Source of the DNA: CAZDDB01 sp963843285
Lineage (GTDB): Bacteria > Acidobacteriota > HRBIN11 > JAKEFK01
Length of the DNA stretch: 64,000 nucleotides
NCBI GenBank assembly: GCA_963843285.1
Contig: CAWJJO010000023.1
Span: forward strand, 1-64,000
Direction of reading: 5' to 3'
The notes under the pieces: model-generated
Told to the model about the DNA's origin: nothing
What the model saw: only the letters and a program-made list of their open reading frames with translations
Databases searched by the model: none
Shown here: positions 8,151 through 15,892 of the stretch, piece by piece
Layout: the number at the start of each line of letters is the position of its first letter
Numbering within the stretch: the stretch's first letter is position 1
Program-made: the position numbers and the translations under genes

Positions 8151-8863
8151 TTGAAATGACCGAAAAACAGGGTAACTTCAAAAGAATGAAAGACGCTAGT
8201 TTCTTTGCGCGCAAAGAACAGTCGGAGTTTATCCAACGGGTTTATCAGGAAACGCCGACCGTCATTCGTAATCTTTTTTTAAGTGAGAATGAAATGTTGA
8301 ATCAGGCTCTTTTTTCCTGCAAGCGCATCCTGGAAATCGGATGTGGATTTGGCCGCGCGATGAAGTCGGTTGCTAAAGAGCAACGCTACACCGGTGTCGA
8401 TATCGGACTCAACTGCGTTTTGGAAGCGAAGGCGGATTATCCGGACAGGCAATGGGTTTGCGCCGACGGGACGCGTTTGCCGTTTGGCAATGCGGAGTTT
8501 GATGCGGTTTTTTTGATTCAGAATACATTGGGAAACATGGAAGGAATCGAAACGAAGGTGCTTCGTGAGGCGAAACGTGTCGCCGGTCCGGATGGAAAAA
8601 TCATTCTGAGCGTCTACTCTGAGGACAGCTTCGAGATCCGCAGGCTCTGGTACGACCGTCTGGTGGACATCGGGATCTTCGGCAAGGTGTGGTTGGATGT
8701 TACAAATCCTCGCATCGCCCGTTCCGATACCGGGTGGAGTTCGCGGTGCTTCGACGCTGCCGAGTTAAAGCAATACTTTCAAGGACTTCAGTGTTCGCTT
8801 GAGATCAACAAGCTGGACTCATTTCTGTATTTTTGCGTTGCCGCGGTGCAGCCCAAAACATAG
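8144..8863 (+). CDS. class I SAM-dependent methyltransferase
   Basis: 239 residues from ATG 8144; ATG 8156 or 8186 are equally possible because none has a clear ribosome-binding site. The earlier part of the open frame is repeat sequence and is rejected. Rossmann methyltransferase motifs are in order: ILEIGCGFGRAM (motif I), YTGVDIG (acidic residue contacting SAM), FGNAEFDAVFLIQNTLGN (motif IV region) and EAKRVAGPDGKIILSVYS (post-II/motif VI). This is a Methyltransf_11-type enzyme; the substrate (small molecule or lipid) cannot be told. It is divergent from the glycosidase gene and followed 40 bases later by a secreted protein gene with its own ribosome-binding site. Confidence 0.75.
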   Translation: MVLEMTEKQGNFKRMKDASFFARKEQSEFIQRVYQETPTVIRNLFLSENEMLNQALFSCKRILEIGCGFGRAMKSVAKEQRYTGVDIGLNCVLEAKADYPDRQWVCADGTRLPFGNAEFDAVFLIQNTLGNMEGIETKVLREAKRVAGPDGKIILSVYSEDSFEIRRLWYDRLVDIGIFGKVWLDVTNPRIARSDTGWSSRCFDAAELKQYFQGLQCSLEINKLDSFLYFCVAAVQPKT

Positions 8864-8903
8864 ATTTCACCAAAGGCATCTAATATGAAAGGAGAGTTCC
8901 ACA

Positions 8904-9794
8904 ATGCGATCTATTCTTTTTGTTTTGATTTCATTCGTGATCTTGATTTCCATTTGTGCGGAATCATTCGAAACCAAAGATAGCCAATTCCATAAGTACT
9001 GGTATCAGGGGAAAGCGGAACTGACACGGTATGCTCTGGAACAGGCAAGATATGGTGAAATCCACAAAGGAGACGCCGTCTTGATCTTTGTAACCGAGCC
9101 GTTCCTGACAGACAAGCAGGTCAAGTATGAATTTGGGGATCGCTCTAACGCGACTTCGGTCCTAAAATTGAATCTGACAAAGAAATTCTTCACAGGGATC
9201 TATCCTTACTCGGTGATGACTTCCATCTTTGCGCCAGTAGATCCGAATCAACACGCGCTAAAAGTTACATCGTCCACGCAGGAGTGGTGTGGAAACACGT
9301 TCATGCAGCTCAACCTTCGCAACGGGCAGTACAGGGGCTTGATGCGATCGTATTTTCAGGCGGAAGGGGATCAGAACTTCGATCTGAAAGCTGTCTGGAC
9401 GGAAGACGAGATCTGGACACGAATCCGGATCGCGCCGGAAACATTACCCGTGGGCGAAGTGGAAATGATCCCGGGTTTACAGTATGTCCGGCTGGGTCAC
9501 GTTGATTACAAACCGGTAAAGGTGACGGCGTCACGCAGCGCTTTACCGGATGGATTGACATCGTACACGCTGGAATACAAGAATTGGAAGCGGAAGCTGA
9601 CGATCAGGTTTCAGAATCAGTTTCCGTATTCGATCCTGAGCTGGGAAGAAAGCGCTCCGGGCGGATTCGGCACGGATACTCCGATCCTGACAACGAAAGC
9701 TGTCAAGACAAACAGTCTGTTGTTGGATTATTGGGACAAACACGGCAACGAAGATGCGGGCTACCGCAAACAGCTCGGTATCACGGAAAAATAA
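8904..9794 (+). CDS. conserved exported protein of unknown function
   Basis: 296 residues with a strong ribosome-binding site (AAAGGAGAG, 6-7 bases before ATG). N-terminus MRSILFVLISFVILISICA is a signal peptide. The mature part contains FHKYWYQGKAELTRYAL, RYGEIHKGDAVLIFVTE, LNLTKKFFTGIYPYSVM and SSTQEWCGNTFMQLNLR. This pattern matches a conserved family of secreted proteins seen in Bacteroidota and other phyla, which databases often mislabel as a Maf septum inhibitor. It has no Maf motif. Function unknown. Confidence 0.6.
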   Translation: MRSILFVLISFVILISICAESFETKDSQFHKYWYQGKAELTRYALEQARYGEIHKGDAVLIFVTEPFLTDKQVKYEFGDRSNATSVLKLNLTKKFFTGIYPYSVMTSIFAPVDPNQHALKVTSSTQEWCGNTFMQLNLRNGQYRGLMRSYFQAEGDQNFDLKAVWTEDEIWTRIRIAPETLPVGEVEMIPGLQYVRLGHVDYKPVKVTASRSALPDGLTSYTLEYKNWKRKLTIRFQNQFPYSILSWEESAPGGFGTDTPILTTKAVKTNSLLLDYWDKHGNEDAGYRKQLGITEK

Positions 9795-9887
9795 GGATTG
9801 GTTCCGTGGGGCTGTTGCATTTGCCGTCATCGATAATTGAGCCGGAATGACGCGACGATGGAAAATGCTCAGCCCCTACTGAATGTT

Positions 9888-10346
9888 TTACTTCAGGGTG
9901 TTGAGGGCGTCGACCAGCTCTTTGTTGTCACGCTGCTGGGGGATGTCATATACCTTTACGTATCGCACCACGCCTTCCTTATCGATAATGACGGTAGCGC
10001 GATTGGTGATCCCTTTCTCTTCCAAATACAGACCGTATTTTGAAGCCATGGCGCCTTTCGGATGAAAATCCGCAAGAAGTTTGTATTCAATCCCCAGCTT
10101 TTCCGCGAAGGCTTTGTGCGCCCAGGCGCTATCTACGCTGACACCCAGAACTTCCGCGTTCAATCCGCTAAACTGGCTGAAATCATCATGAAAGCAAGCG
10201 TGTTCCTTGCTGCAAACAGGGCTGAAATCCAGAGGATAAAAGGCCAGCACGACATTTTTTCCGCGAAGATCTTTTAGTGAGACCTCTTTTTGACTTTGAT
10301 CCTTCAATGTGAAATCGGGCGCCTGTTGACCTACTTCAATCGGCAT
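9888..10346 (-). CDS. peroxiredoxin (BCP/AhpE type)
   Basis: 152 residues; start ATG 10346 is preceded by GGAGG at ideal spacing, and the open frame upstream is not used. Thioredoxin-fold peroxidase motifs: VGQQAPDFTLKDQ, LAFYPLDFSPVCSKEHACF with the peroxidatic Cys in the PxxxSPxC loop, and a second Cys six residues later (CxxxxxC). The spacing is one residue longer than the usual CxxxxC of BCP proteins, so whether the second Cys resolves the first is uncertain. FHPKGAMASKYGLY and IDKEGVVRYV are typical. It reduces hydroperoxides in the cytoplasm using thioredoxin or a similar donor. Appears monocistronic. Confidence 0.85.
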   Translation of the reverse strand: MPIEVGQQAPDFTLKDQSQKEVSLKDLRGKNVVLAFYPLDFSPVCSKEHACFHDDFSQFSGLNAEVLGVSVDSAWAHKAFAEKLGIEYKLLADFHPKGAMASKYGLYLEEKGITNRATVIIDKEGVVRYVKVYDIPQQRDNKELVDALNTLK

Positions 10347-10419
10347 GTTTCCTCCATATGATTGCTCATTTGCAAACAAAGAATGATCGCCATTTGCGCC
10401 ATCGATGTCAATAGGAGGA

Positions 10420-10505
10420 GGAATCACCACAAAGGCACAAAGACACGAAGGATTTTAGGCTTTGCTGTCTTAGCGTTCTTTGCGTCGTTGCGAGAAATCC
10501 GATCC
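10420..10505. repeat. CACAAAGGCACAAAGACACGAAGG intergenic repeat
   Basis: Contains ACCACAAAGGCACAAAGAC and TTTGCGTCGTTGCGAGAAA. Related stretches occur at 11345-11405 (inverted), 35638-35665 and 59880-59900. It is a short interspersed repeat between minus-strand genes; no gene is seen. Confidence 0.55.
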
Positions 10506-11216
10506 TCATAGTTTTTCGGAGGACTGGAAGCGGTCCAGGATCATGATCTTTTGCCAGATCTTCCGCGACAGACCTGCCGTCAAATCCTCCATTTCGTTTA
10601 CCGCCGCTAACGTCACCGGATCATGAAATCTTTGGACGTAAATCGCAGCGATCTTACTGATCAGCGCGAGCATCTCGCTGCAATAATCCAGATAACGGGT
10701 CAGCTCAAATGCAGTCATTCTGCGAACCGGGGAGGAAGGCGTATTTCCGTCCACATTCATAATTCGTTCCGGATCTTTTGTGAGCTGGTGCATATCGATG
10801 ATGTGCGCCATGGAACGAAGCTCATGAATCGCCGTCAGGGCGCGTTTTCGCTTGATACGATTCTCCCAGCTGACAAGAAAAAAGATGGCCAGCCCCAGAA
10901 AGATGATGTCGTTGATGGCGGCTTCGACCGCCTGTACCAGATCGGAGATCGAATCCACCCGCATCCGGACACTCATCCCGGTAATGGCAGCCGCCAGAAC
11001 CGCCACCAGAAAGGTTAATAGTACTATTACAGTAATACGTAACCACAGTATCGGCCGATCGATCCACTCCGCCGTAACGGCGGCCTTTCCGGCGATTGTC
11101 AAAAGCTCGCCACATACGCTTCTGAGACCGGACTCTGGAAAGCGCTCGGATACTCGGTCCCCCAGTTTTCGTGTGGTCTCGACAATCTGCTCCGGCTTCA
11201 GACTGCGGTAACTCAT
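10506..11216 (-). CDS. hypothetical protein with two central membrane helices
   Basis: 236 residues, no recognised family. Two hydrophobic stretches, at residues about 55-85 (ILWLRITVIVLLTFLVAVLA) and 103-120 (IIFLGLAIFFLVSW), are separated by a short acidic segment. The flanks are helical and charged (MAHIIDMHQLTKDPERIMN; MTAFELTRYLDYCSEMLALI), suggesting cytoplasmic helical domains on both sides of a membrane hairpin. It stands alone between repeat-rich spacers. Function not assignable. Confidence 0.55.
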   Translation of the reverse strand: MSYRSLKPEQIVETTRKLGDRVSERFPESGLRSVCGELLTIAGKAAVTAEWIDRPILWLRITVIVLLTFLVAVLAAAITGMSVRMRVDSISDLVQAVEAAINDIIFLGLAIFFLVSWENRIKRKRALTAIHELRSMAHIIDMHQLTKDPERIMNVDGNTPSSPVRRMTAFELTRYLDYCSEMLALISKIAAIYVQRFHDPVTLAAVNEMEDLTAGLSRKIWQKIMILDRFQSSEKL

Positions 11217-11254
11217 CCGGTCATTTCATCATAGAAGTATCGAACCACCAAGAA

Positions 11255-11410
11255 GTCCGGAAGGATTGAACCACAGAGGACACAGAGAGCACAGAGGAGG
11301 AGGGAGAAACGCGCCTTCGGCGCGGCGGCTGCCAGACTTGCACTTTGCGGCTCGGCGTCTTTGCGAGAAATCTTCCCTTCGTGTCTTTGTGCCTTTGTGG
11401 TGAATCCTTG
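11255..11410. repeat. composite interspersed repeats (CCACAGAGGACACAGAG and CTTCGTGTCTTTGTGCC types)
   Basis: Holds TTGAACCACAGAGGACACAG followed by AGCACAGAGGAGGAGGG, a hairpin GCGCCTTCGGCGC, and CCTTCGTGTCTTTGTGCCTTTGTGGTG. The same words, inverted, appear at 10425-10450 and 21960-21995. This repeat block spans the spacer and runs into the start of the adjacent coding end; no gene is supported. Confidence 0.55.
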
Positions 11411-12022
11411 CTACCACCGAAGGGACGTTTCTTCATCCAGTAATTCTTCCATCCGGGACGTGACGATCTGGCTCTTGTTTTTTCTCCGCTCCGCCATTGT
11501 CCCTTTCAGCCGTGCCAATTCTTGCTCCAGATGCTGGATTTCACCTTGCTTGTTTTGTTCCCTGATGTCGAACAGCTCATTGAGAAGGGCAGTTAGCTCT
11601 GCTTTGATCCTGGTTTTTTCCTCCTGGGTTCGCGAGCGTCTGTATTGCTCGCTGAGGTTCTGACTCTTTTGATCCAGCTTTGTTTCCTTCAGGAGCGACT
11701 CATATTGCGCCGGATCAGTTTGGCGAATCAGATCGAGTCGTCGTTTCTGATGGAAGATATCGAGAATCCGTTGTCTGTACTCTCCTGGATCCGCTGCTTT
11801 CAGTATGCGCAGTTGATCCGTGCGGAACGGCGCCACGATTTTGACAAATTCCAAAGCTTCTGCCTCCGCTGCCTGAATATCTTCCGGTGACGGTTCGGGT
11901 GTCGGCGCCAGCTCCGGTCGGGGTGTATGCTCCACTTTGGGCGATCGGGGAGTGGGTGGCGTCGTTTGCGCGATAAGTGATGTGGTTACAATCAATAGAA
12001 AGATGCAAATCAGCGTTTTCAT
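11411..12022 (-). CDS. exported coiled-coil protein of an ECF sigma operon
   Basis: 203 residues from ATG 12022, which has AGGAG six bases upstream; an in-frame TTG two codons earlier is rejected. The signal peptide MKTLICIFLLIVTTSLIA is followed by a proline-rich linker (about residues 22-45) and then a long alpha-helical, highly charged region with heptad-like character (EKTRIKAELTALLNELFDIREQNKQ and ELARLKGTMAERRKNKS portions). It resembles periplasmic helical sensors of the Spy/CnrX type in size and layout, without clear sequence identity. It is the third gene after the sigma factor and anti-sigma gene, so a periplasmic input to that sigma switch is a reasonable inference. Confidence 0.65.
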   Translation of the reverse strand: MKTLICIFLLIVTTSLIAQTTPPTPRSPKVEHTPRPELAPTPEPSPEDIQAAEAEALEFVKIVAPFRTDQLRILKAADPGEYRQRILDIFHQKRRLDLIRQTDPAQYESLLKETKLDQKSQNLSEQYRRSRTQEEKTRIKAELTALLNELFDIREQNKQGEIQHLEQELARLKGTMAERRKNKSQIVTSRMEELLDEETSLRW

Positions 12023-12031
12023 TTCCAACTC

Positions 12032-12541
12032 CTAAAATTGATTATTCAAAGTTTGTGTCTTTAATCGTGCAAGTGAATCTTCTACGGACTCCACTCTTGC
12101 CTGAAACTCGCGATCCGTGGAATCTGAGTACGTGACCGGGATATGAAGCGCGGGCTGGCTCCATTGCAAGGCTTCAGGGCGTTCCGGTGCCACCCGCTGG
12201 CTGCGCCAGTGAACCCCGAGCAGCAGACCCAGAATCAATACCGCCGCAATTCTCATCAACCGCCAGACATTCGGATTCAGACCATGATTCACACCCCTGA
12301 TGAGGGGGGGAGTTAGTGGGGGGTTGGAGTGCTCGGGACAAGCCGCTCCCCACCTCCCCCTTGATAAGGGGGAGGCGTCATCGGTTCGATCTGAACGGTA
12401 CAAATTGAGCAACGCCCTGTACTGCGAATATGCGGTGTCGCATACGCTGCACGAATCAATATGTTCATGGACTATTTTGCGGATTTCGGGATCATCTTCT
12501 GCCAGATAAAAGGTTTTCGACTGAATCTCTTCGCAGGTCAT
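12032..12541 (-). CDS. membrane anti-sigma factor with zinc-finger (ZAS/zf-HC2-like) domain and repeat insertion
   Basis: 169 residues. The N-terminal domain has the anti-sigma zinc-binding pattern H-x3-C-x2-C in VHEHIDSCSVCDTAY. One membrane helix follows at residues about 98-115 (MRIAAVLILGLLLGVHW), then a ~50-residue periplasmic tail. Between the zinc domain and the helix lies SPLSRGRWGAACPEHSN plus PPLTPPLIRG, the in-frame translation of the palindromic repeat at 12293-12375. The gene overlaps the sigma factor stop by 4 bases (ATGA), so the pair is coupled. Predicted to hold the sigma factor at the membrane until an envelope signal arrives. Confidence 0.85.
   Translation of the reverse strand: MTCEEIQSKTFYLAEDDPEIRKIVHEHIDSCSVCDTAYSQYRALLNLYRSDRTDDASPLSRGRWGAACPEHSNPPLTPPLIRGVNHGLNPNVWRLMRIAAVLILGLLLGVHWRSQRVAPERPEALQWSQPALHIPVTYSDSTDREFQARVESVEDSLARLKTQTLNNQF
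12293..12375. repeat. palindromic repeat (CCCCCTTGATAAGGGGG family) inside anti-sigma gene
   Basis: ACACCCCTGATGAGGGGGGG at one end and CCTCCCCCTTGATAAGGGGG at the other, with GGGGGGTTGGAG and GGGACAAGCCGC inside. It aligns with 6256-6347. The insertion leaves the anti-sigma reading frame open and falls in the linker between the zinc domain and the membrane helix. Confidence 0.8.
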
Positions 12542-13080
12542 ATCATCTCCGTCTTCATCGCTTCTTTCAGATGCGATACAGCCTGATGGTATCGAGCGAG
12601 CGCCGTGTTCAGAGGGATGTGCAATGCCTCGGCGATTTCACGAAACATCAGATTCCCTTCGATCCGCAGCAGAAAAACCTGTTTGATGTTTGTTTCCAAC
12701 CGTTCCACTTCGTGCATCATCTTCCCCTTGATTTGATCTTCGTACAGCTCCCGCTCCGGATTGCTTGAGGCGACCGGATCTGCGATTTTGTCTCCAAAAG
12801 AAAGCCACCGTTCACGCTTCTTTTTTCGCAGAGCATCCAGACATATTCTGTTTGCAACGGCAAACAGCCAGGTGCTGAATTTTCCCTGTGATTTGTACCG
12901 GTTGAGTTTCCGATGGATACGCAGAAAGATGTCTTGAAAGACTTCTTCCGCTTCCGCCCGATTCCCCATCATTCGCAGGACAAAATAGAATACCCGCGAT
13001 CTGTGGCGCTCGAAGAGCGCGTCGAACGCGCTTGGATCGCCGTTTCGATACGCTTGAACCAGATCTTCATCCTGCAGCAT
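12538..13080 (-). CDS. ECF-subfamily RNA polymerase sigma factor
   Basis: 180 residues. Region 2 is seen as AFDALFERHRSRVFYFVLRM, EAEEVFQDIFLRIHR and GKFSTWLFAVANRICLDALR. Region 4 is KQVFLLRIEGNLMFREIAE followed by LNTALARYHQAVSHLKEAM (helix-turn-helix). There is no region 1.1 or 3, as expected for group 4 sigma factors. It heads a three-gene operon with an overlapping anti-sigma gene and a periplasmic helical protein. It directs polymerase to a stress- or envelope-response regulon; the inducer is unknown. Confidence 0.92.
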   Translation of the reverse strand: MLQDEDLVQAYRNGDPSAFDALFERHRSRVFYFVLRMMGNRAEAEEVFQDIFLRIHRKLNRYKSQGKFSTWLFAVANRICLDALRKKKRERWLSFGDKIADPVASSNPERELYEDQIKGKMMHEVERLETNIKQVFLLRIEGNLMFREIAEALHIPLNTALARYHQAVSHLKEAMKTEMI

Positions 13081-13119
13081 GCCGTCACTATATTAAAACG
13101 AAGGGGGAATGAGCTTTAT

Positions 13120-13195
13120 TATAGTTTTGCACCGCCGGCTTCCAGCCGGCCCTTGTTCAGGAAATGATCTAAGGCCCGCCGGAGGCGGGCGTTAC
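13120..13195. terminator. hairpin pair downstream of btuD / upstream of sigma factor
   Basis: GCCGGC-TTCCA-GCCGGC and GCCCGCC-GGA-GGCGGGC, separated by about 30 bases. They lie just past the btuD stop (13203, minus strand) and also upstream of the sigma gene, so they may end the cobalamin operon transcript. There is no obvious T-run; it may instead be a member of the GC-rich palindromic repeats seen at 718-809. Confidence 0.45.
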
Positions 13196-13202
13196 AAACT
13201 GC

Positions 13203-13976
13203 TTACTGCGTCTTCAGTAAAATCGCGGGATTTTGCGAATATGGATTTGCGCACACTTCACAATCGATACGGAAGATTTCCCGCATCAGGGCGGGCGTCA
13301 TCACGTCTTTTGGTGGACCGATCATTCGGCATGACCCACGGTTGAGCAGGATCAGCGTGGAGCAAAAATCAGCCATCAGGTTCAAGTTGTGAGATACGGC
13401 AAGAATTGTGAGCTGTTCGGTGAGATTGAGCTGTTTCAGAATGCGGAAGATTTCAATCTCAAAGTGCAAGTCGAGATGCGCTGTCGGCTCATCCAGAAGG
13501 AGAATCCGCGGCTCCTGCGCAAGGGCGCGCGCCAGCAATACCCGCTGCCGTTCTCCGCTGGATAACTCATGGATGTAGCGATCGCGGAATTCCCAGGCTT
13601 CCGTTTTTCGCAGAGATTCTTCGACCCGGCTGAAATCGCGGCTGCTGTAAGCGCCCAGTCGTCCTACGAATGGAAGACGTCCCATCTGTACGACTTCAGA
13701 TACACGATAGGGAAATGAAAATTGCGCCTCGCTGCCAACTACAGCCATTTTTCGGGCCAGTTCTTGAATCGGAATCTGCTTGACCGGAACGGAATCCAGC
13801 AAGACGTTCCCGCTTTGCGGCTGAACGATCTTATTGAGCACCTTGAGTAGCGTGGATTTTCCGGAGCCGTTGGGTCCGATCACTCCCCAGAAATCGCCTC
13901 GCTCCATCTCAAAAGTGATGTTCTTGAGATGAAACGCCTTGCCATAACCGAATGTAATATCTTCAACAGAGAGCAT
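13203..13976 (-). CDS. btuD: ABC transporter ATP-binding protein, cobalamin uptake
   Basis: 257 residues from ATG 13976 (MLSVEDITFGYG). Walker A GPNGSGKSTLL, Q-loop region VVGSEAQFSFPYR, signature LSSGERQRVLLARAL, Walker B ILLLDEPTAHLD and H-loop ILAVSHNLNL are all intact. It couples ATP hydrolysis to substrate passage through BtuC. Last gene of the riboswitch-controlled cluster. Iron-siderophore importers have near-identical ATPases; the riboswitch and BtuB make cobalamin the better call. Confidence 0.85.
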   Translation of the reverse strand: MLSVEDITFGYGKAFHLKNITFEMERGDFWGVIGPNGSGKSTLLKVLNKIVQPQSGNVLLDSVPVKQIPIQELARKMAVVGSEAQFSFPYRVSEVVQMGRLPFVGRLGAYSSRDFSRVEESLRKTEAWEFRDRYIHELSSGERQRVLLARALAQEPRILLLDEPTAHLDLHFEIEIFRILKQLNLTEQLTILAVSHNLNLMADFCSTLILLNRGSCRMIGPPKDVMTPALMREIFRIDCEVCANPYSQNPAILLKTQ

Positions 13977-13980
13977 AAGC

Positions 13981-14108
13981 AATATCAAAAATCAAATATC
14001 AAATAAACATAAATCAATAAGCAAAGAATCACAAAGTCTGTCGTGTCTTATATGTATTTGCTTCTTTCATTATGTTTATTTGATATTTGATTTTTAATAC
14101 TTGATATT
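13981..14108. repeat. AT-rich palindromic element between btuC and btuD, copy 2
   Basis: The left arm contains AAAAATCAAATATCAAATAA followed by ACATAA; the right arm (from about 14057) is its exact inverse over 26 bases, with flanking AAGCAAA/TTTGCTT also inverted. Total span about 128 bases, centre about 30 bases. Same family as 1-169. It reaches within a base of the btuC stop and four bases of the btuD start, so the operon mRNA would carry a large hairpin there. Confidence 0.8.
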
Positions 14109-15039
14109 AAAAGATGACTTCCCGCTGTCGGCGTTTCAACAAATAAATAAAGAATGGGGCGCCGCAAAGCGACGTGAAAACACCTACCGGAACTTCCACA
14201 GGCGAAAATACCGTACGTGAGAGTACATCCATCAGAACCAAAAAAAATGCGCCCCCGATCGCGCTCATCCCGATCAGTTTGCGATGGGAGGGCCCGGCAA
14301 GAAGACGAATGATGTGTGGAATGATCAATCCTACAAAACCGATGGAGCCGGCGAGGGCAACGCTTGCGCCAACCAGAACCGACGAAGAGAAGAACAGAAT
14401 CTGTTTGACCTTGCTGACCGATATTCCCAGATGGTGAGCATTCTCTTCTCCCGAGCTCATGGCATCCAGATCTCGGGCGTATAACAACGATAACAGTAGT
14501 CCCCCTGCGATTAAGATCGCCGCGGCCAGCATGAGCCATCCCGATCCTCCCGCGGACAGAGATCCAAGCATGAAGAACAAAACAGAGAAGGACTCGCGAC
14601 GATACAGACTGAACAGCAACAGAACCAGCGCGCTAAAGAACGTGCTGGATATGACGCCTGCCAGGATTAGGGTTTGGATCGGTGTACGTCCTCCGGTTGT
14701 TGCGATCTGGTAAACCAGAATCATGCTGAGAAACGAGAAGCCGATCGAGAAAAGATAGAGCGTATATGCAAGGTGGAAGTTCAAGATAATTGCAATCAAC
14801 GCGCCAAACGTTCCCGCGCTGGATGTGCCCAGGATGTAAGGATCCGCCAGCGGATTTCGAAGCAGTCCCTGATAGACAGACCCGGCAGTTGCAAGCGCGG
14901 TTCCCACGATCAGACCCAGCAACAGACGTGGAAGGCGGATGTGGAGAATCACATTTGGATCCCATCCCTTTACTTCGCCCGTTGTGAGTGAAATGAAACA
15001 TGCAGCAAGAAGAAGTGCGAAAAGGATGATGACTTTCAT
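14107..15039 (-). CDS. btuC: FecCD/BtuC-family permease, cobalamin uptake
   Basis: 310 residues with about nine hydrophobic segments. Family motifs: HIRLPRLLLGLIVGTALATA near the N-terminus, GLLRNPLADPYILGTSSAG, GGRTPIQTLILAGVI, ARDLDAMSSGEENAHHLGI and GFVGLIIPHIIRLLAGPSHR. It forms the inner-membrane channel dimer that receives the vitamin from a periplasmic binding protein and pairs with the BtuD ATPase. Gene order btuB-btuF-btuF-btuC-btuD on one strand supports the assignment. Confidence 0.87.
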   Translation of the reverse strand: MKVIILFALLLAACFISLTTGEVKGWDPNVILHIRLPRLLLGLIVGTALATAGSVYQGLLRNPLADPYILGTSSAGTFGALIAIILNFHLAYTLYLFSIGFSFLSMILVYQIATTGGRTPIQTLILAGVISSTFFSALVLLLFSLYRRESFSVLFFMLGSLSAGGSGWLMLAAAILIAGGLLLSLLYARDLDAMSSGEENAHHLGISVSKVKQILFFSSSVLVGASVALAGSIGFVGLIIPHIIRLLAGPSHRKLIGMSAIGGAFFLVLMDVLSRTVFSPVEVPVGVFTSLCGAPFFIYLLKRRQREVIF

Positions 15040-15056
15040 AACTTTCGTTTAAGGTG

Positions 15057-15131
15057 GTAGGGGCGACCCTTGTGGTCGCCCTCACGAAATCGCGATTCTT
15101 CGATGCGGGCGACCACAAGGGTCGCCCCTAC
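15057..15131. repeat. 25-bp perfect inverted repeat, GTAGGGGCGACCCTTGTGGT family
   Basis: 15057-15081 is the exact reverse complement of 15107-15131, with a 25-base spacer. Each arm is itself partly palindromic (GGCGACC/GGTCGCC). The same 25-mer occurs a third time at 16686-16710, there inside the btuF coding sequence. It lies between the second btuF gene and btuC. Confidence 0.9.
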
Positions 15132-15136
15132 TATAT

Positions 15137-15892
15137 TCATAGCCCCGCTCGCTGCAGTGCTGCCGGAAATTCCTTCAACGTACGCAGCGTGCCGTAACCA
15201 TGCCACGTCACGTACGTGCCGTCAAACAGCAGCAGGCGGTTGTTGCGAACCGCATCTACATCCGGATAGTTTGCGCGAAATTCATTCAGATCCTTTTCCT
15301 GGAAGACGTAGGGCTCATCCGGAAAGAGCGCAACTTCCGGATTCGTTTCCCGGATTTGCTGCTGTTCTAATCTTGGATATCGTTCCGGCGATTGCGCGAA
15401 GACATTGTCGAAGCCGAAAAACCGGCAGACAGAATCCACATACGTGGTGGCGTTGACCGTCATGTAAGGGCGCCGCCAGATAAACACAACCGCCCTGCTG
15501 CGGGCAGGACGTGAATATTCAACCATTCGGTTAAATATCTCGTCGCAGAGGCGGTCCGCTCTTTCCTTTGCGCCAAAAGCGAGTCCCATCTCACGGATCG
15601 TCTGGACCGCCTCTTCCATGGAATTCGGAAAAGTCACATGCAGCGCGATTCCGTGATCCATGAGAAATTCCGCATCTTCCTTTCTGTTTTCCTCTTCATT
15701 CACAATCACTACATCCGGTTTTAGCTTGAGGATTGTTTGCAAATCCGGATTTTTTGTTCCGCCAACTTGGGGCTTGAGACCCACACGATCTGCCGGAAAC
15801 TTACAAAAGGTGGTGATCGCCGCGATCTGATCTTCCAGACCGAGCTCGTAAAGCGTTTCAGTAGCGGATGGCACCAGACTGACGATTCTCAT
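15137..15892 (-). CDS. BtuF-like helical-backbone metal/cobalamin-binding protein without signal peptide
   Basis: 251 residues from ATG 15892, overlapping the upstream btuF stop as ATGA. It begins directly with the fold core MRIVSLVPSATETLYELGL and continues with VGGTKNPDLQTILKLKPDVV, FIWRRPYMTVNATTYVD and FPDEPYVFQEKDL. No signal peptide is visible, so it is probably cytoplasmic, or exported only if a different start is used. A tandem second binding protein is common in such clusters; a role in handling cobalamin after import is possible but unproven. Confidence 0.75.
   Translation of the reverse strand: MRIVSLVPSATETLYELGLEDQIAAITTFCKFPADRVGLKPQVGGTKNPDLQTILKLKPDVVIVNEEENRKEDAEFLMDHGIALHVTFPNSMEEAVQTIREMGLAFGAKERADRLCDEIFNRMVEYSRPARSRAVVFIWRRPYMTVNATTYVDSVCRFFGFDNVFAQSPERYPRLEQQQIRETNPEVALFPDEPYVFQEKDLNEFRANYPDVDAVRNNRLLLFDGTYVTWHGYGTLRTLKEFPAALQRAGL

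Noticed and set aside
8904..9794. Maf septum-formation inhibitor
   Set aside because: The label attached to similar proteins is not supported: the protein is exported and lacks Maf motifs.
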